From Ectocarpus siliculosus (taxonomy: Eukaryota; Sar; Phaeophyceae; Ectocarpales; Ectocarpaceae), in NCBI GenBank assembly GCA_000310025.1, contig FN649750.1, positions 2,342,168 to 2,406,167 on the forward strand: DNA of 64,000 nt. The letters are read 5' to 3'. The translations under genes were made by a program, and so were the position numbers. Every line of letters starts with the position of its first letter. Position 1 is the stretch's first letter. Shown in pieces: positions 26,100 through 35,757 of this stretch. The notes under the pieces are model-generated. The model was not told the origin of the DNA. It saw only the letters and a list, made by a program, of their open reading frames with translations, and did no database searches.

Positions 26100-26806
26100 T
26101 GGAAGTCGTAGAGGCAGTCCGGAAAGGAGTAAAAGTAGGGCACACGGAAACTTCAAGGAGGGCCTGCAGGGGTTCAAGGAGAAGATATCTGTTGCTTGTG
26201 CCGAGAGAGAAGAACATAATCTAAGGAAAGAAACCAAGGATATGGAGGGTCTAGAAGTGTACGGAATGTTGAAAGAAGGAATAGGGTTCAAGGATTACCT
26301 ACATGGACCAATGGATGCAGGGACAAAGCCTAAGGTCAAATTCAAGACCGGCGACATAGGCCTTCGAGAACGTCGACGAAGACATAGGACAGTAGACGGC
26401 GAAGACGACAAGTTCAAATGTGATTGCGGCTTCGAATGCGAAGACCGTGTTCATGTAGTCGCGGAATGTCCCTGGTACGAAGAGGAGAGGGAAGTGTACA
26501 TGACTGAGCTGGATAAATACAAGGGACGTACAGGGATATGTTTGAGGCATGGAATAGAGAGGAGAGGACGGTAGCTGTACTGGGGAGTAGGAAGTGGTTT
26601 GAAAAAGGCGGGAAGGGACATCGGTAGGATAGACAAACTAGGGAAGACATTTTTGAGCCACCTTTGGCAAAGTAGGAAGGAACGATTGGCCATCGGTGAT
26701 CGGTCCCGTGGGAACAATGCTCCGTCCTCTCGAGGACGCGTGGTCAATGGTCTAACCGCTAAGGCGTGCAAAACATAAGAGTACGCCTCCCTCCCCCCCC
26801 CCCCCC
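26100..26806 (+). mobile_element. LINE (non-LTR retrotransposon) 3' end with ORF2 C-terminus
   Basis: An open stretch running from about 26160 to 26574 encodes a charged region followed by a C-D-C-G-x(7)-H-x(5)-C motif near residues 55-75 of the frame starting at 26242. This is the Cys/His knuckle common at the C-terminus of LINE ORF2 proteins, followed by a P-W-Y-x-E-E-R-E turn. A further piece at 26600-26780 resembles the LINE end at 57750-58027: an I-D-K-L-G-K block, a W-Q-x-R-K-E block, then R-V-V-N-G. The 3' end is GAGTAC plus a C-rich run at 26790-26806. Truncated at the 5' side, as LINEs often are. Confidence 0.75.
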
Positions 26807-27272
26807 GGTTTCGTCGCGTGGCAACCACGTTTTAACACAAACCCATCACTCCCTGAGCTCCACAACCCGGGTACCCCTCTTTTTATTTTAACCTTTTTTT
26901 TTTTTTTTGGGGAACCCCCAAAGGGGGGCCAATAACTTATGTTTTGGGGGGGCCAAAAACCCCCCTCCCCCCCAGGGGGAAAAACCCCCCCCCCTGTGTT
27001 TAATTTGGCCAGCCCTCTCCAAAAAACTACCAAATGGTTTCCACTGTCTCTAAAAATGAAAACCCCCAAAAAAATATTATGTCCTACCCCACTGTCCTCC
27101 CTACCCCAGGGAATAAACCCCCAAAGCCCAAAACCCTTTACAGGAAGCCGCGCACCCCTTCTACCACTCCCCCAAAACCTCCCGGGGCTTCCCGCTTGGG
27201 GAAATGAGAACCCGGGCCCGGGAAAAATCCGCGTGGTCCCTCCCCACTTTTTAAGGATGCGAGGGCCAAGGG
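26807..27272 (+). other. Low-quality sequence; partly a noisy duplicate of 27373-27573
   Basis: The text is full of inflated homopolymers. From about 26990 to 27272 it can be aligned base by base with the LINE tail, following the reverse complement of about 48310-48060, and with 27373-27573 right of the gap, as if each base had slipped toward its neighbour. This is the signature of a poor read end and not of natural DNA. Any frame here should be ignored. Confidence 0.85.
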
Positions 27273-27372
27273 NNNNNNNNNNNNNNNNNNNNNNNNNNNN
27301 NNNNNNNNNNNNNNNNNNNNNNNNNNNNNNNNNNNNNNNNNNNNNNNNNNNNNNNNNNNNNNNNNNNNNNNN
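27273..27372. other. Assembly gap, 100 N
   Basis: Exactly 100 Ns, the usual placeholder for a gap of unknown size. Because the two sides repeat each other, the true gap may be zero or negative. Confidence 0.99.
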
Positions 27373-27631
27373 GCACCAGAAAATATATTATGTCATACGC
27401 AGCTGTCATCCGTACGCAAGGAAGTAAGCACCAGATGCCGAACACCCTTAGCAGGATGCAGCGCACCCTTCATACGACTCGCCGAATACCTCACGGCGCT
27501 TCGCGCTTGGTGATGTGAGAGCCTGGCCCGGTGAGAACTCGGCGTGCTCCGTCCCGACTTTGTAGGGATGCGAGGTCAATGGTCTAACGACTACGGCGTG
27601 CACGACTTGAGTACCCCCCCCCCCCCCCCCC
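27373..27631 (+). mobile_element. LINE-type 3' end, copy 3, ending in C run
   Basis: Nearly the same sequence as the reverse complement of 48014-48262. Blocks: ATGTCATACGCAGCTGTCAT, TCACGGCGCTTCGCGCTTGG, GGTCAATGGTCTAACGACTA, then GAGTAC and 18 C (27614-27631). The flank after the C run is unrelated. The 5' end is lost in the gap. Confidence 0.75.
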
Positions 27632-27739
27632 AGCACTGCATCATTGCACCAATCCCCCGCTAACGATGACGTGCAATTGCTGGCTCGGGTGGTCCGCATT
27701 GTGTTTTGTTGTTGGTGCTGGCTTGTGCTATTCTGTTTG

Positions 27740-28078
27740 TTTGTCTGTTCTTTGTCGCTACGGCGTGTGTCTTTCTCTGTCTGTGTCATTCTCCATTTCT
27801 CTTTCCCTTGTCTCCATCTATCTACTCTCTTCTTTTCCTTTTTCTTTCTTTTTCCAATATAGGGTTACCCCGCATAGCGTGTAGAGACGAGCGGAATGGC
27901 CTAGACTATCTGTCATTGACTTCTATTGGCTTGCAGAATCTTCGGGTCTATATCTTCGTATACCATTTTTGGGTAAGTTTGCCTGTGACCACGGGAATCG
28001 ACCCCGTCAAGTGTTAGACTAGTACGGACAGAAGAAGGTGCTGGGCAGAGAGAATGGAACGGTTAATATGAAGACAAT

Positions 28079-28127
<49 letters not shown>

Positions 28128-28136
28128 GCAGCAGCA
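27740..28136 (+). repeat. SINE-like repeat with (AAC)n tail, second copy
   Basis: Same order as 2160-2560: CT-rich start, CGCATAGCG, GTGACCACGGGAATCGACC, then GCAGAGAGAATGGAACGG and an uninterrupted AAC run (about 28073-28125). Divergence from the first copy is moderate, so these are not recent twins. Confidence 0.65.
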
Positions 28137-28329
28137 ATATCTACCTTACCAAAGTCTACATCTACCTTACCAAAGTCACACCTAACGCGAAGAAGAAATA
28201 GACAAGGGTGTGGATTTCAAACAAAAGCGCCGCCAATCAGCAGCGCGCAGGCGGGACTGAATTCTCCATCTGTATATTGCAGGCGTTCATCGTTTTATGC
28301 AAACACATCTGGTCCTGACATGCTGAAAG

Positions 28330-28890
28330 TTCCCATTTGACGTCCAATGGCTATCCCATGGGACACTTCCCATGGGACCGCGCTTCGGACGTCCCGCGCG
28401 ACGGTCAGATGAGGCGCGTGGGGTGTCCCAGTGGGACGTTACTTCGGTGCTAACACCCAGACGCATAGACGCAAACCCGTGATATTAGATAACAACAGAT
28501 ATATATAGGATGCATGGAAAGGTAATTAAGACGCGACTAACTGCACCCAAACCGAAAAAATTAGCAACGGGCGTGTAATGGGCGGGTGTCCCATCCGGCG
28601 TCCCAGGCGTCCGATGGGACAGCCATTGGATGTACGTCGAACGTCCCACGTGTCCCATGGGACAGCCATTGGACGTCCCGTGGGACACGTCGGACGTCCA
28701 AAGGCATCCGTCCGACACCCCGTGGGACGCCTGGGACGGCCAATGTGTGTCTACACGTCTCACGAACGTCCCACAGCGTCCCAGGACATGACCCGAACGC
28801 ACAATTTGGATCCTCTAGACTATCTAACGTTGTTTCCACCCACGGCGAAGGGAAGGCATGGCATATTTTGGACGTTTCATGGGCGTCCCA
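28330..28890. repeat. GTCCC/GGGAC-rich tract with many short palindromes
   Basis: The words CCCATGGGAC, GTCCCATGGGACAGCCATTGG and CGTCCCGTGGGAC recur on both strands at irregular spacing, giving dense hairpin potential. Open frames through it are composition effects. Origin unknown; possibly a decayed satellite or foldback element. Confidence 0.6.
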
Positions 28891-28899
28891 TCCCGGACC

Positions 28900-31010
28900 A
28901 GTTTACAAATCAGTTTACCAACCAGAGTTGGGATGCCGAGTCACCGGAATCTCGCGCACGATGGGACACCTTAAAAGCCGTGACGACCTCCATCGCGGAA
29001 GCGCAGGCGAACGCTGACGCCAGCGCAGCCGCTCTCCTCCAGGAACAAGTTCCGCGTCAGCGTGCAGAAGCCGAGGCAAAACCACACGACTTGCGTCGCC
29101 GGTGCGCACCGTCTGCTGCGGAGCTCTTTAGCAGAGAGATTCTCAACAGGCGTCTTTTGCCCAACACGAGTCGGACAGACGCACACTCACGGAGCGGCTC
29201 CTCGCCGAGGAAGTCTGGCTCAAACACGACCTTGCCGCTCAACACGAGCAGTTAGCAAGGTTCCGATGGTGGCGGCCACACGCGTCGGCGTTCGGGGGCC
29301 GCCAAGAACAAGCGCGCGACATAGATCAAGAGAGACCGCCGCTCAGGCAGCCACCCTTTCACCCTCGGCTACGGCCGACGTCCCTTGGGGACAAGCACCC
29401 CTCGTCGATGGCGACGAAACACCCGCCGCGCGCGCCGCGTCCCCGCCGCGGTTTGCCCACGCCGCGCGTGTTGACAAGCACGGCCTTGGGTTCCCCGAAA
29501 CGTTCGTCATGACGTTGCGCTTCCGGCCAGGAGATGAGCATGAACTTCCTCGGTGACGAGCTTGGCGACGTCGTTTTCGGCTCCCGCCCGGACGGGACAC
29601 ATGCACACCGACGCGGCGGCTTTCCACTTCGGCTCGGCACTGTAGCCATGGCCACGCAACAGCGGCAACACGCATCTATCCAGGTGGGGTTGAAGGGTAA
29701 GCTCCTCAATGCTTACGGCTTGTTCCAGACCATCCGTGAGGGTCGTGCGGTCGCCAAACGAGAGGGGCACACATTCCAACCTCGCATGCGGCGATTGACC
29801 CATGTCGGGGCCTCCCAAGAACGCCAACGGCTGCAACTGCTCCGATAGCGGCTCCGCATCCAGTGCTTTCGCTCGCGGTCGAGGAGCCTCTCGCTCCACA
29901 AACGTCTCTCGACATGACCTTGTCGGGTGAACCTACCACGCACGCGCGACAAGCTCCACGATCAGGACGCCAACGGCGGCCGCAGGAAGAAGCAAACGCC
30001 GCATCTACCGCCCCGACCCGGGGACTCGCCGGTCTGCCAAGGAGGCGAAGGCCGCACGTGCAGACTCCTCTCGCCATGACGAGGGAGGATCCATCAAGAG
30101 CCAAGTACTCCACACCACCTCACCACAACCACAATCGCAGCCACAGCCCCGGCAGAGACCGCCAACGCTCTCGCCGTGACCGCAGCAACCGCGCCAACAG
30201 CGATATCAGCCGCTCCAGCGACAACAGCACAGTTGCTAGTGAGGACCGCTGCCTGGCGACAGCGACCGCAGCTGCAGCCGCAGCGCTTCGAACACAGGCA
30301 AGTTTATTCGCTGTCGGAAGTAGCTTCCGGCAATAGACTACGCGCAAATTTCTGATTGCATCTCCTCTCGCGAACAAGCGTCGCTCGCCCGATCCCCACC
30401 TTGCACAGACCCACACCAGCGGGCAGCTGCAGAAGCCGAAGAAGCCGGTGCGGGTGTCTCAAAGAAAGGTGAACAGCAACTTTGGTATCTTGGACTTGCG
30501 TAAGGTAGAACGCATAAGCCCTTCGCTGCCATTCGTGTCGACTCTGAAAGACACCGATGCACCGCAACAGCTCAAAGCGTAGTCTCAAAGACACGATGGA
30601 AAGTATCCTCGACTTCACTGACGATCGTGCGTACACAGCCTCCGGAGATTGGAAATCAGTACGGATGAACATCCCTTCCGTAAGATGATCACAAGGGCGA
30701 CCATCCCTAACCTGCCTTCGACTCTCTGATTACCGGCGTTTTCCACGAACTGTTTGAACAGCTCCAAAAATTACTAAGGGACGGGGGGACGGGGTCGGAC
30801 GCTTTGAAGGGTTTTCTGCAAGGTGTGGCACGGCACTTTGATGGCAGCACGCAGAGCGACTCTTTCGAGAAGTTTGGGATTTGCTCTCCGTGAGCAGAAG
30901 AACGGTTTGACGTGCGGAAACTGGGGTACAGGAACATCGGGCACACAGTGGACGCCCATTTCCGAATTCCTCATACAAGCCGGTGATGAAGTTTCTTCGG
31001 TTCATTTCAA
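28900..31010 (+). mobile_element. Ty3/Gypsy gag region, fossil
   Basis: Frames between 28950 and 29260 show Q/A/E/R-rich coiled-coil-like stretches typical of gag N-termini. 30040-30240 is S/R-rich. 30720-30880 holds a D-S-L-I-T-G-V-F...L-K-G-F-L-Q-G stretch followed by H-F-D-G, typical of a gag core. No protease or RT follows directly: a SINE (31016) and a YR element (31602-34570) come next, and RNase H/integrase remains appear at 35758. It carries many breaks. Gag assignment is by composition and order, so moderate. Confidence 0.5.
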
Positions 31011-31015
31011 TACCG

Positions 31016-31330
31016 GTCGCCCCGGTGGTCTAGTCGGTAACCTCGACACCTTCTAGAGGTCAGGTCAGGGGTTCGAATCCCGGCGTAAGCGAGCTTTTCT
31101 TGCAAAGTGAGTTTTTCTCTCGCTTCCGCTCCTGGCCTACCTAGTGGATAGCGCTAGCTCGTGTGTACACAGAGGGAAGAGAGTGATGAACTCTTCTCGC
31201 ATTAAAAATCGGAGGCAAAGTACCGCAGGAGGGGAGGGTAGAGAGGGGCTCTTCTGTGTGACCACGGGTTGGAGTAAACGGCACTAGTGCTGTGAGCGCT
31301 GATTTGAAGTGAAGACAAAAAAAAAAAATG
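31016..31330 (+). mobile_element. tRNA-derived SINE
   Basis: The head at 31018-31086 looks like a tRNA gene: CGGTGGTCTAGTCGGTAAC (A-box region) and GGGGTTCGAATCCCGG (B box and T arm), the two boxes about 50 bp apart. The body continues to a conserved 135-bp 3' part shared with 5744-5880 and ends in a run of A (31318-31328). Transcription would be by RNA polymerase III from the internal boxes. Structure looks whole. Confidence 0.85.
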
Positions 31331-31601
31331 CCTCCCCGCCAGATTCTATACATGCTGGCAAATTTCGAAGGCAACAAACAACCAGCATCACCATTAACGC
31401 TTGTGGCACAGGTAAGGACCAAGACCTCCTCGCATCGCGTTAGTACCTCTGTGTCCAGCACACTCGCAGCTACGCGTGCTCTGTCGACGACGGGGAATCG
31501 AGTGATGAATGAGACAGAAGTCACGAAAGTGCCGGCTACACCGCCACTGTTACCCCCATCAATGGCACCCCACTGCAATTCGGGCAGAAAGGAAGGCTGC
31601 G
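31331..31601. other. No gene recognised
   Basis: An open frame (+) starting 31328 runs through Ser/Thr-rich residues into the repeat at 31602. No motif is seen. Confidence 0.35.
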
Positions 31602-31839
31602 TTTATTTTGTTTTCTTTCGAATTGCTTCATTATTTCTTCGGTTTCTAGGCTACGTGTTGGGGAGAGAGACGCACGAAACGCTCATCGTCTCTCCGGCCG
31701 CGTTAGCTGCAAAGGCCGGCGTCAACTCTTACAAATCCATCTCTCTCCCCACAAATACTAGCCGGGGGACTACGACTGCAAACGCAGGAGTCCCAAAACT
31801 GACCAAGTCCTCAAATGGTACACACCATTCTACAACACC
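31602..31839 (-). repeat. B2 repeat, 238 bp
   Basis: By eye this is identical to 32172-32409 over 238 bp, at an offset of exactly 570 bp. The identity indicates either a recent insertion or ongoing homogenisation. Confidence 0.9.
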
Positions 31840-32171
31840 TGACTAGATACCGAATATTCCCGAACTTATGCCCCCACCTTCGAAAGAAAAGGGATGGGAG
31901 GGCGGGATTTTCTAAACTGCCGCCGCTACTGCGTTAGGCGGCTGCTGCTGTCCTTCCGTTGCTTCACGCGCTCTGTAGCTGTCACACGTTACCCGACTTT
32001 GCTACAGCCCCTGCGTGGACTCGATCACGGAATGACACCCCCAACTACCAGACTAATAATTCCAAACACCGTGACCCTGGGTTTCCGGTAGAAAATGAAG
32101 CCAAATTCTAATTCGACTCTTACAAAATAAACACCAGTTTATTCTATCTGCTTCGACGAACAAACCTTCCT

Positions 32172-32409
32172 TTTATTTTGTTTTCTTTCGAATTGCTTCA
32201 TTATTTCTTCGGTTTCTAGGCTACGTGTTGGGGAGAGAGACGCACGAAACGCTCATCGTCTCTCCGGCCGCGTTAGCTGCAAAGGCCGGCGTCAACTCTT
32301 ACAAATCCATCTCTCTCCCCACAAATACTAGCCGGGGGACTACGACTGCAAACGCAGGAGTCCCAAAACTGACCAAGTCCTCAAATGGTACACACCATTC
32401 TACAACACC
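32172..32409 (-). repeat. B1 repeat, 238 bp
   Basis: Partner of 31602-31839. It begins 41 bp past the recombinase stop, in the same relative position as B1 of the element at the window start. Confidence 0.9.
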
Positions 32410-32450
32410 CACATCGAGGTCAGTTTCTGGACGACCACCGAATAAGTCAA

Positions 32451-34181
32451 CTATCCGTTCCCCCAGACGGTCCCCTCCCCCGGCTGTCTCGATACGATCC
32501 TACTGCCGTCTGTAAGTTTCCGTGACACTCGCCGCGAATCCTCTACATTGTTTCGCGCGTACGGCTTGTATGCATCCGACCTCCACTTCCCTTCTCTCTG
32601 AATCACTCGTTCTGCGATGTCCCCGCCCGATGCAAGAGCCGTCGCGCCTCCAATTCGCAACGAGTGCAACGCGTACTCCTGGGGGTTACGCCCCGACTTC
32701 GCTACCACTTCTCTGACTGCACGGAGGGCAGCAGTATACCTCACTACTCTCACTGCTCTTCCACTACGGTACGAAGCCAACGGTGCGGAGTCAGGCAACG
32801 TCGCATGACACGATAACAGCTCCACCACAAGAGCCACCGCGCCGCCGCGTGCTCTCACACCTGACTGCGGTCCGGTGACTTCGTCTCGCGTACGAACCCG
32901 TATGTTTCCTTTCTGCTCTTGATCGGCCTTGTGCCCTCTAAACCTCATTTCGACACGGTCTGCTCTACGATAGTGACTAAAGACTAATTGCGTCTCGCCA
33001 GCAAACAATGCTACGTCCGCCCTCGTAAGACAGTGTGCCTCATGCACCCTGCCCGCATCATTCGCGAACACCTCATCAGACCGTGTGATAAAGAGATAGG
33101 ACAAGCACAGACACAGCCACATCACTCTGCCCCCTTCCCCCCAGTTCTGGCTTGCGCTTTCCCCGTCCAGCAGCATACGCCAAGACACAGGCAGGCGCAC
33201 ACGGCGTATCGTCCCCACAGCCACGTGGTTCCTCGCAATCCCCCTTAGCGCACATTTCAACATCGGAGACGACAAGTCTAGCTCGACAGAAGCTTCCAGC
33301 CTATGAAAATGTTGTACAGCCGTGAGTTTTCCGGATATTGTACTCGCTAGATTACCCTCAGACTCGAAACACCAGGCTACGAAGTCTATCAACTCCCACA
33401 CATGAAGGTGCCCGGCACGTTGCCCTAGGAACTTGGGCTTCTCCGTCAGCCTGCGAAACGTGCACCAAGAGTTGAAGCCTGACGTGTAAGTCCTTCTAGA
33501 CGAAGACGCAACTGAGTGCTCGACGAGCTGCATGCCAAGACGTCGGTAACAAAGTCCCGTCCTGCCTGTCCCGGGTCCTGAACCTGCTGATAGCCCTGGA
33601 GCCAACCTCGTGTAGACCGGCGTGCTGCCGTTCGATTTAGCCGCAGGTGCGCTGCCATCCGAGGTAGGCCCCCCCGCTACGCGGGGAGAGCCCGCACCCC
33701 TATTTGTCTTTCCCGTGGGTGAAGAAGCCAGCGGCCTTGGGTCTCGCGCCGCCCTCGCCAGCGGCGCGCGCCTCTCCTCCGCGCCCTCCCCCGTTGCCGT
33801 GGCCAACGCCGCGCGCGCCGGTTGCCGGAGTTTCGGACGCTCCGCGCCTAGCGTGGGAAGGGTTCTGGGCGTGGATGTGTGGGCAGTTACGATCATGGCA
33901 ACCGGACGACGAGTTGAAGGCGAAGCAGTAACCACGAGCGTGTCGAGCGATGCCGCCACTTTCTCTGTCACCAGGACGCCTTTGCGAAGCAAGGATTGCC
34001 ACTCCATCTGCGACAGTTTTGAAACTGCCGGAGGCCACCCCAGGATGAGCCACGCTTTTACCCGGCGGAGGTCCCCCCATATCCGCGCTCTATCCTTTGC
34101 CGTAGCCTTAGCCGCCTCGGCGCTGGGTGTAGCGGGGGCCCGAGAGGCCGATGGTGGGGCGGTTGTGCCCACCAGTTGCAC
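32451..34181 (-). CDS. Tyrosine recombinase of the YR element (576 aa frame)
   Basis: The N-terminal third is low complexity (A/S/P/R). A core-binding-like domain follows (S-S-R-R-T-Y-T-S-G-F-x-S-W, about residues 230-250). The catalytic domain shows I-T-R-S-D-E (first catalytic Arg, about 363), an H-K-A-D-Q-E-Q-K-G stretch (Lys, about 415), L-H-S-L-R-I-G-G-A-T (H-x-x-R box, about 513-522), then G-K-W-R-S-D-A-Y-x-x-Y-A-R (Trp and nucleophile Tyr, about 537-549). Together these are the R-K-HxxR-W-Y set of tyrosine recombinases, which integrate circular DNA by strand exchange through a Tyr-DNA bond. The start codon is uncertain because the upstream frame overlaps. An element gene, not a host gene. 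Confidence 0.85.
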   Translation of the reverse strand: MQLVGTTAPPSASRAPATPSAEAAKATAKDRARIWGDLRRVKAWLILGWPPAVSKLSQMEWQSLLRKGVLVTEKVAASLDTLVVTASPSTRRPVAMIVTAHTSTPRTLPTLGAERPKLRQPARAALATATGEGAEERRAPLARAARDPRPLASSPTGKTNRGAGSPRVAGGPTSDGSAPAAKSNGSTPVYTRLAPGLSAGSGPGTGRTGLCYRRLGMQLVEHSVASSSRRTYTSGFNSWCTFRRLTEKPKFLGQRAGHLHVWELIDFVAWCFESEGNLASTISGKLTAVQHFHRLEASVELDLSSPMLKCALRGIARNHVAVGTIRRVRLPVSWRMLLDGESASQNWGEGGRVMWLCLCLSYLFITRSDEVFANDAGRVHEAHCLTRADVALFAGETQLVFSHYRRADRVEMRFRGHKADQEQKGNIRVRTRDEVTGPQSGVRARGGAVALVVELLSCHATLPDSAPLASYRSGRAVRVVRYTAALRAVREVVAKSGRNPQEYALHSLRIGGATALASGGDIAERVIQREGKWRSDAYKPYARNNVEDSRRVSRKLTDGSRIVSRQPGEGTVWGNG

Positions 34182-34570
34182 CCCCCCCCGGAAGGCCAGG
34201 TCCTGCTGCTTGGGTGGCGATCAGGTCGTCGATCGTTGCTTGAAAGCTGCTGGCGATCGCCGGCAGCCTCATCGCGCTTCCGCTGCAGCTCCTCCCTCAG
34301 GCCGTCCACCAGCCCGCGGAGAGAAGCGAGCTCAGTCTCATCAGCGGGGGGGTCGCCGCGGGTGCCTGTCCCTGGCGCTCGCGAGGAGGATACCGCTCGA
34401 CGCCTCGCGGGAGTACGTGATCCGCTGCGCGTCGAGGGGCGAGCCGTCGAGCTCGCCACCGATCGCGCGGTAGACCTCCTCGTGCGTGGTGTCGAAGGTG
34501 TCGCCGCCCGACCTCGCCCTGCTTGCCCACCCGCTGCCCTGCCGCTCCGCGTGGAGGCCCGTGTCGGCAT

Positions 34571-34960
34571 CTGGTCGCGGTTGGAGTCGTATAAGCAGCG
34601 GACCGGCGGCAGGCGGCGGGCGAGCGTCAGGGCGGCGTTGCGGGAACACTTCTTTTCCTCTTCATCGTGGGCGTAGTCGATCGCGCGCCTGGATCTGCAG
34701 TTAGAATGGTCTACAAATCCTATCTTCGGGCGAAACTATCTGGCGTGGGTTTTCGTCGGGCCCAGAACGACGCGTTGTTATATCGCGAGCTCGCGTTAGT
34801 TCGTTCTCGACGCCTGTGGATTGAACGGAGTGATTATTGCTGCTGACGCTACGGTCACCGGACGTCGACCAATCCCGAATATTTCTCTCTTTGGAACACT
34901 AGCGATGGTTTCTCTTTTTTTTTTTTTATACATATATTTTCTTGGATTCGGTGAACCCCG
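34571..34960. other. No gene recognised
   Basis: The right boundary of the YR element should lie here, but no A1-type copy of 31840-32171 was found. It contains a T run (34915-34928). Confidence 0.4.
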
Positions 34961-34964
34961 GTTC

Positions 34965-35757
34965 GCCATCGGCACGGGTGCTTCCACTCATTGGCGCGTC
35001 CCGTGCTGATACGTGTTTTTTTTTTTTTTTTTCGATGCGTTGGATACGGTGAACTCCACTTGCCAACAGCGCGGGTGCTTCCACTCATTGGCGCGTCCCT
35101 CGCTGAAACTGACAGCACATATGCAGCACGGGTGCTTCCACTCATTGGCGCGACCCGTACTGATACTTGTACGCAGCGCGGGTGCTTCCACTCATTGGCG
35201 CGTCCCTTGCTGAAACTGACAACACATATGAGCACGGGTGCTTCCACTCATTGGCGCGTCCCGTACTGATACGTGTATGACTTCGTTTTCGATGCGTGGA
35301 GATCGGTTAATTCTACTCGCCAACAGCACGGGTGCGTCCACTCATTGGCGCGTCCCGTACTGATACGTGTACGGCGTTTTTGTTCTTTCTTTTTGAGATC
35401 GGTTAACTCTACTCGCCAACAGCACTCATTGGCGCGTCCCTTGCTGAAACTGACAACACATATGCAGCACGGGTGCTTCCACTCATTGGCGCGTCCCGTA
35501 CTGATACGTGTACGACTTCGTTTTCGATGCGTGGAGATCGGATAATTCTACTCGCCAACAGCACGGGTGCGTCCACTCATTGGCGCGTCCCGTGCTGATA
35601 CGTGTACGGCGTTTTGTTCTTTCTTTTTGAGATCGGTTAACTCTACTCGCCAACAGCACTCATTGGCGCGTCCCGTACTGATACGTGTACGACTTCGTTT
35701 TCGATGCGTTGAATTCGGTTAACTCTACTCGCCAACAGCACGGGTGCGTCCACTCAT
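34965..35757. repeat. Minisatellite, ten copies of a CACTCATTGGCGCG core
   Basis: Ten full copies of a core reading ACGGGTGCTTCCACTCATTG and then GCGCGTCCC occur, with an eleventh cut at 35757. Spacers are of at least three types: CTGATACGTGTACG, CTGAAACTGACAACACATATG, and a longer one with TTCGTTTTCGATGCGT and TACTCGCCAACAG. Types alternate in a higher-order pattern. The cut last unit abuts Gypsy remains. Confidence 0.9.

Larger units (their letters stand above)
31602..34570 (-). mobile_element. Tyrosine-recombinase element with B1-A2-B2 end
   Basis: On the minus strand the order is: a frame with a coiled-coil stretch (34570-34058), a long recombinase frame (34181-32451), B1 (32409-32172), A2 spacer (32171-31840) and B2 (31839-31602). 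A CCCH-type zinc-finger pattern (C-x8-C-x4-C-x3-H) is visible in an overlapping frame at about 33830-33900. No reverse transcriptase was found, so it could be a Crypton-like or an RT-less DIRS/PAT-like element. The A1 copy expected upstream was not found near 34570-34960. It may be incomplete at that side; the recombinase frame itself looks open. Confidence 0.75.

Noticed and set aside
26939-27466. Frames crossing the first gap
   Set aside because: They run through 100 N and low-quality bases and cannot be real.
31018-31086. Functional tRNA gene
   Set aside because: Box A and box B are good, but the anticodon stem leaves a loop longer than seven bases, the T stem has a mismatch, and the unit continues into a SINE body with A tail.
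31604-32409. The 238-bp repeats as LTRs of a small LTR element
   Set aside because: The interval between them is only 332 bp without primer-binding or polypurine features, and their position just after the recombinase fits split repeats better; not fully excluded.
33622-34473. 283-aa and overlapping plus-strand frames opposite the recombinase
   Set aside because: GC-rich antisense shadow of the recombinase and coiled-coil frames; no independent motif.
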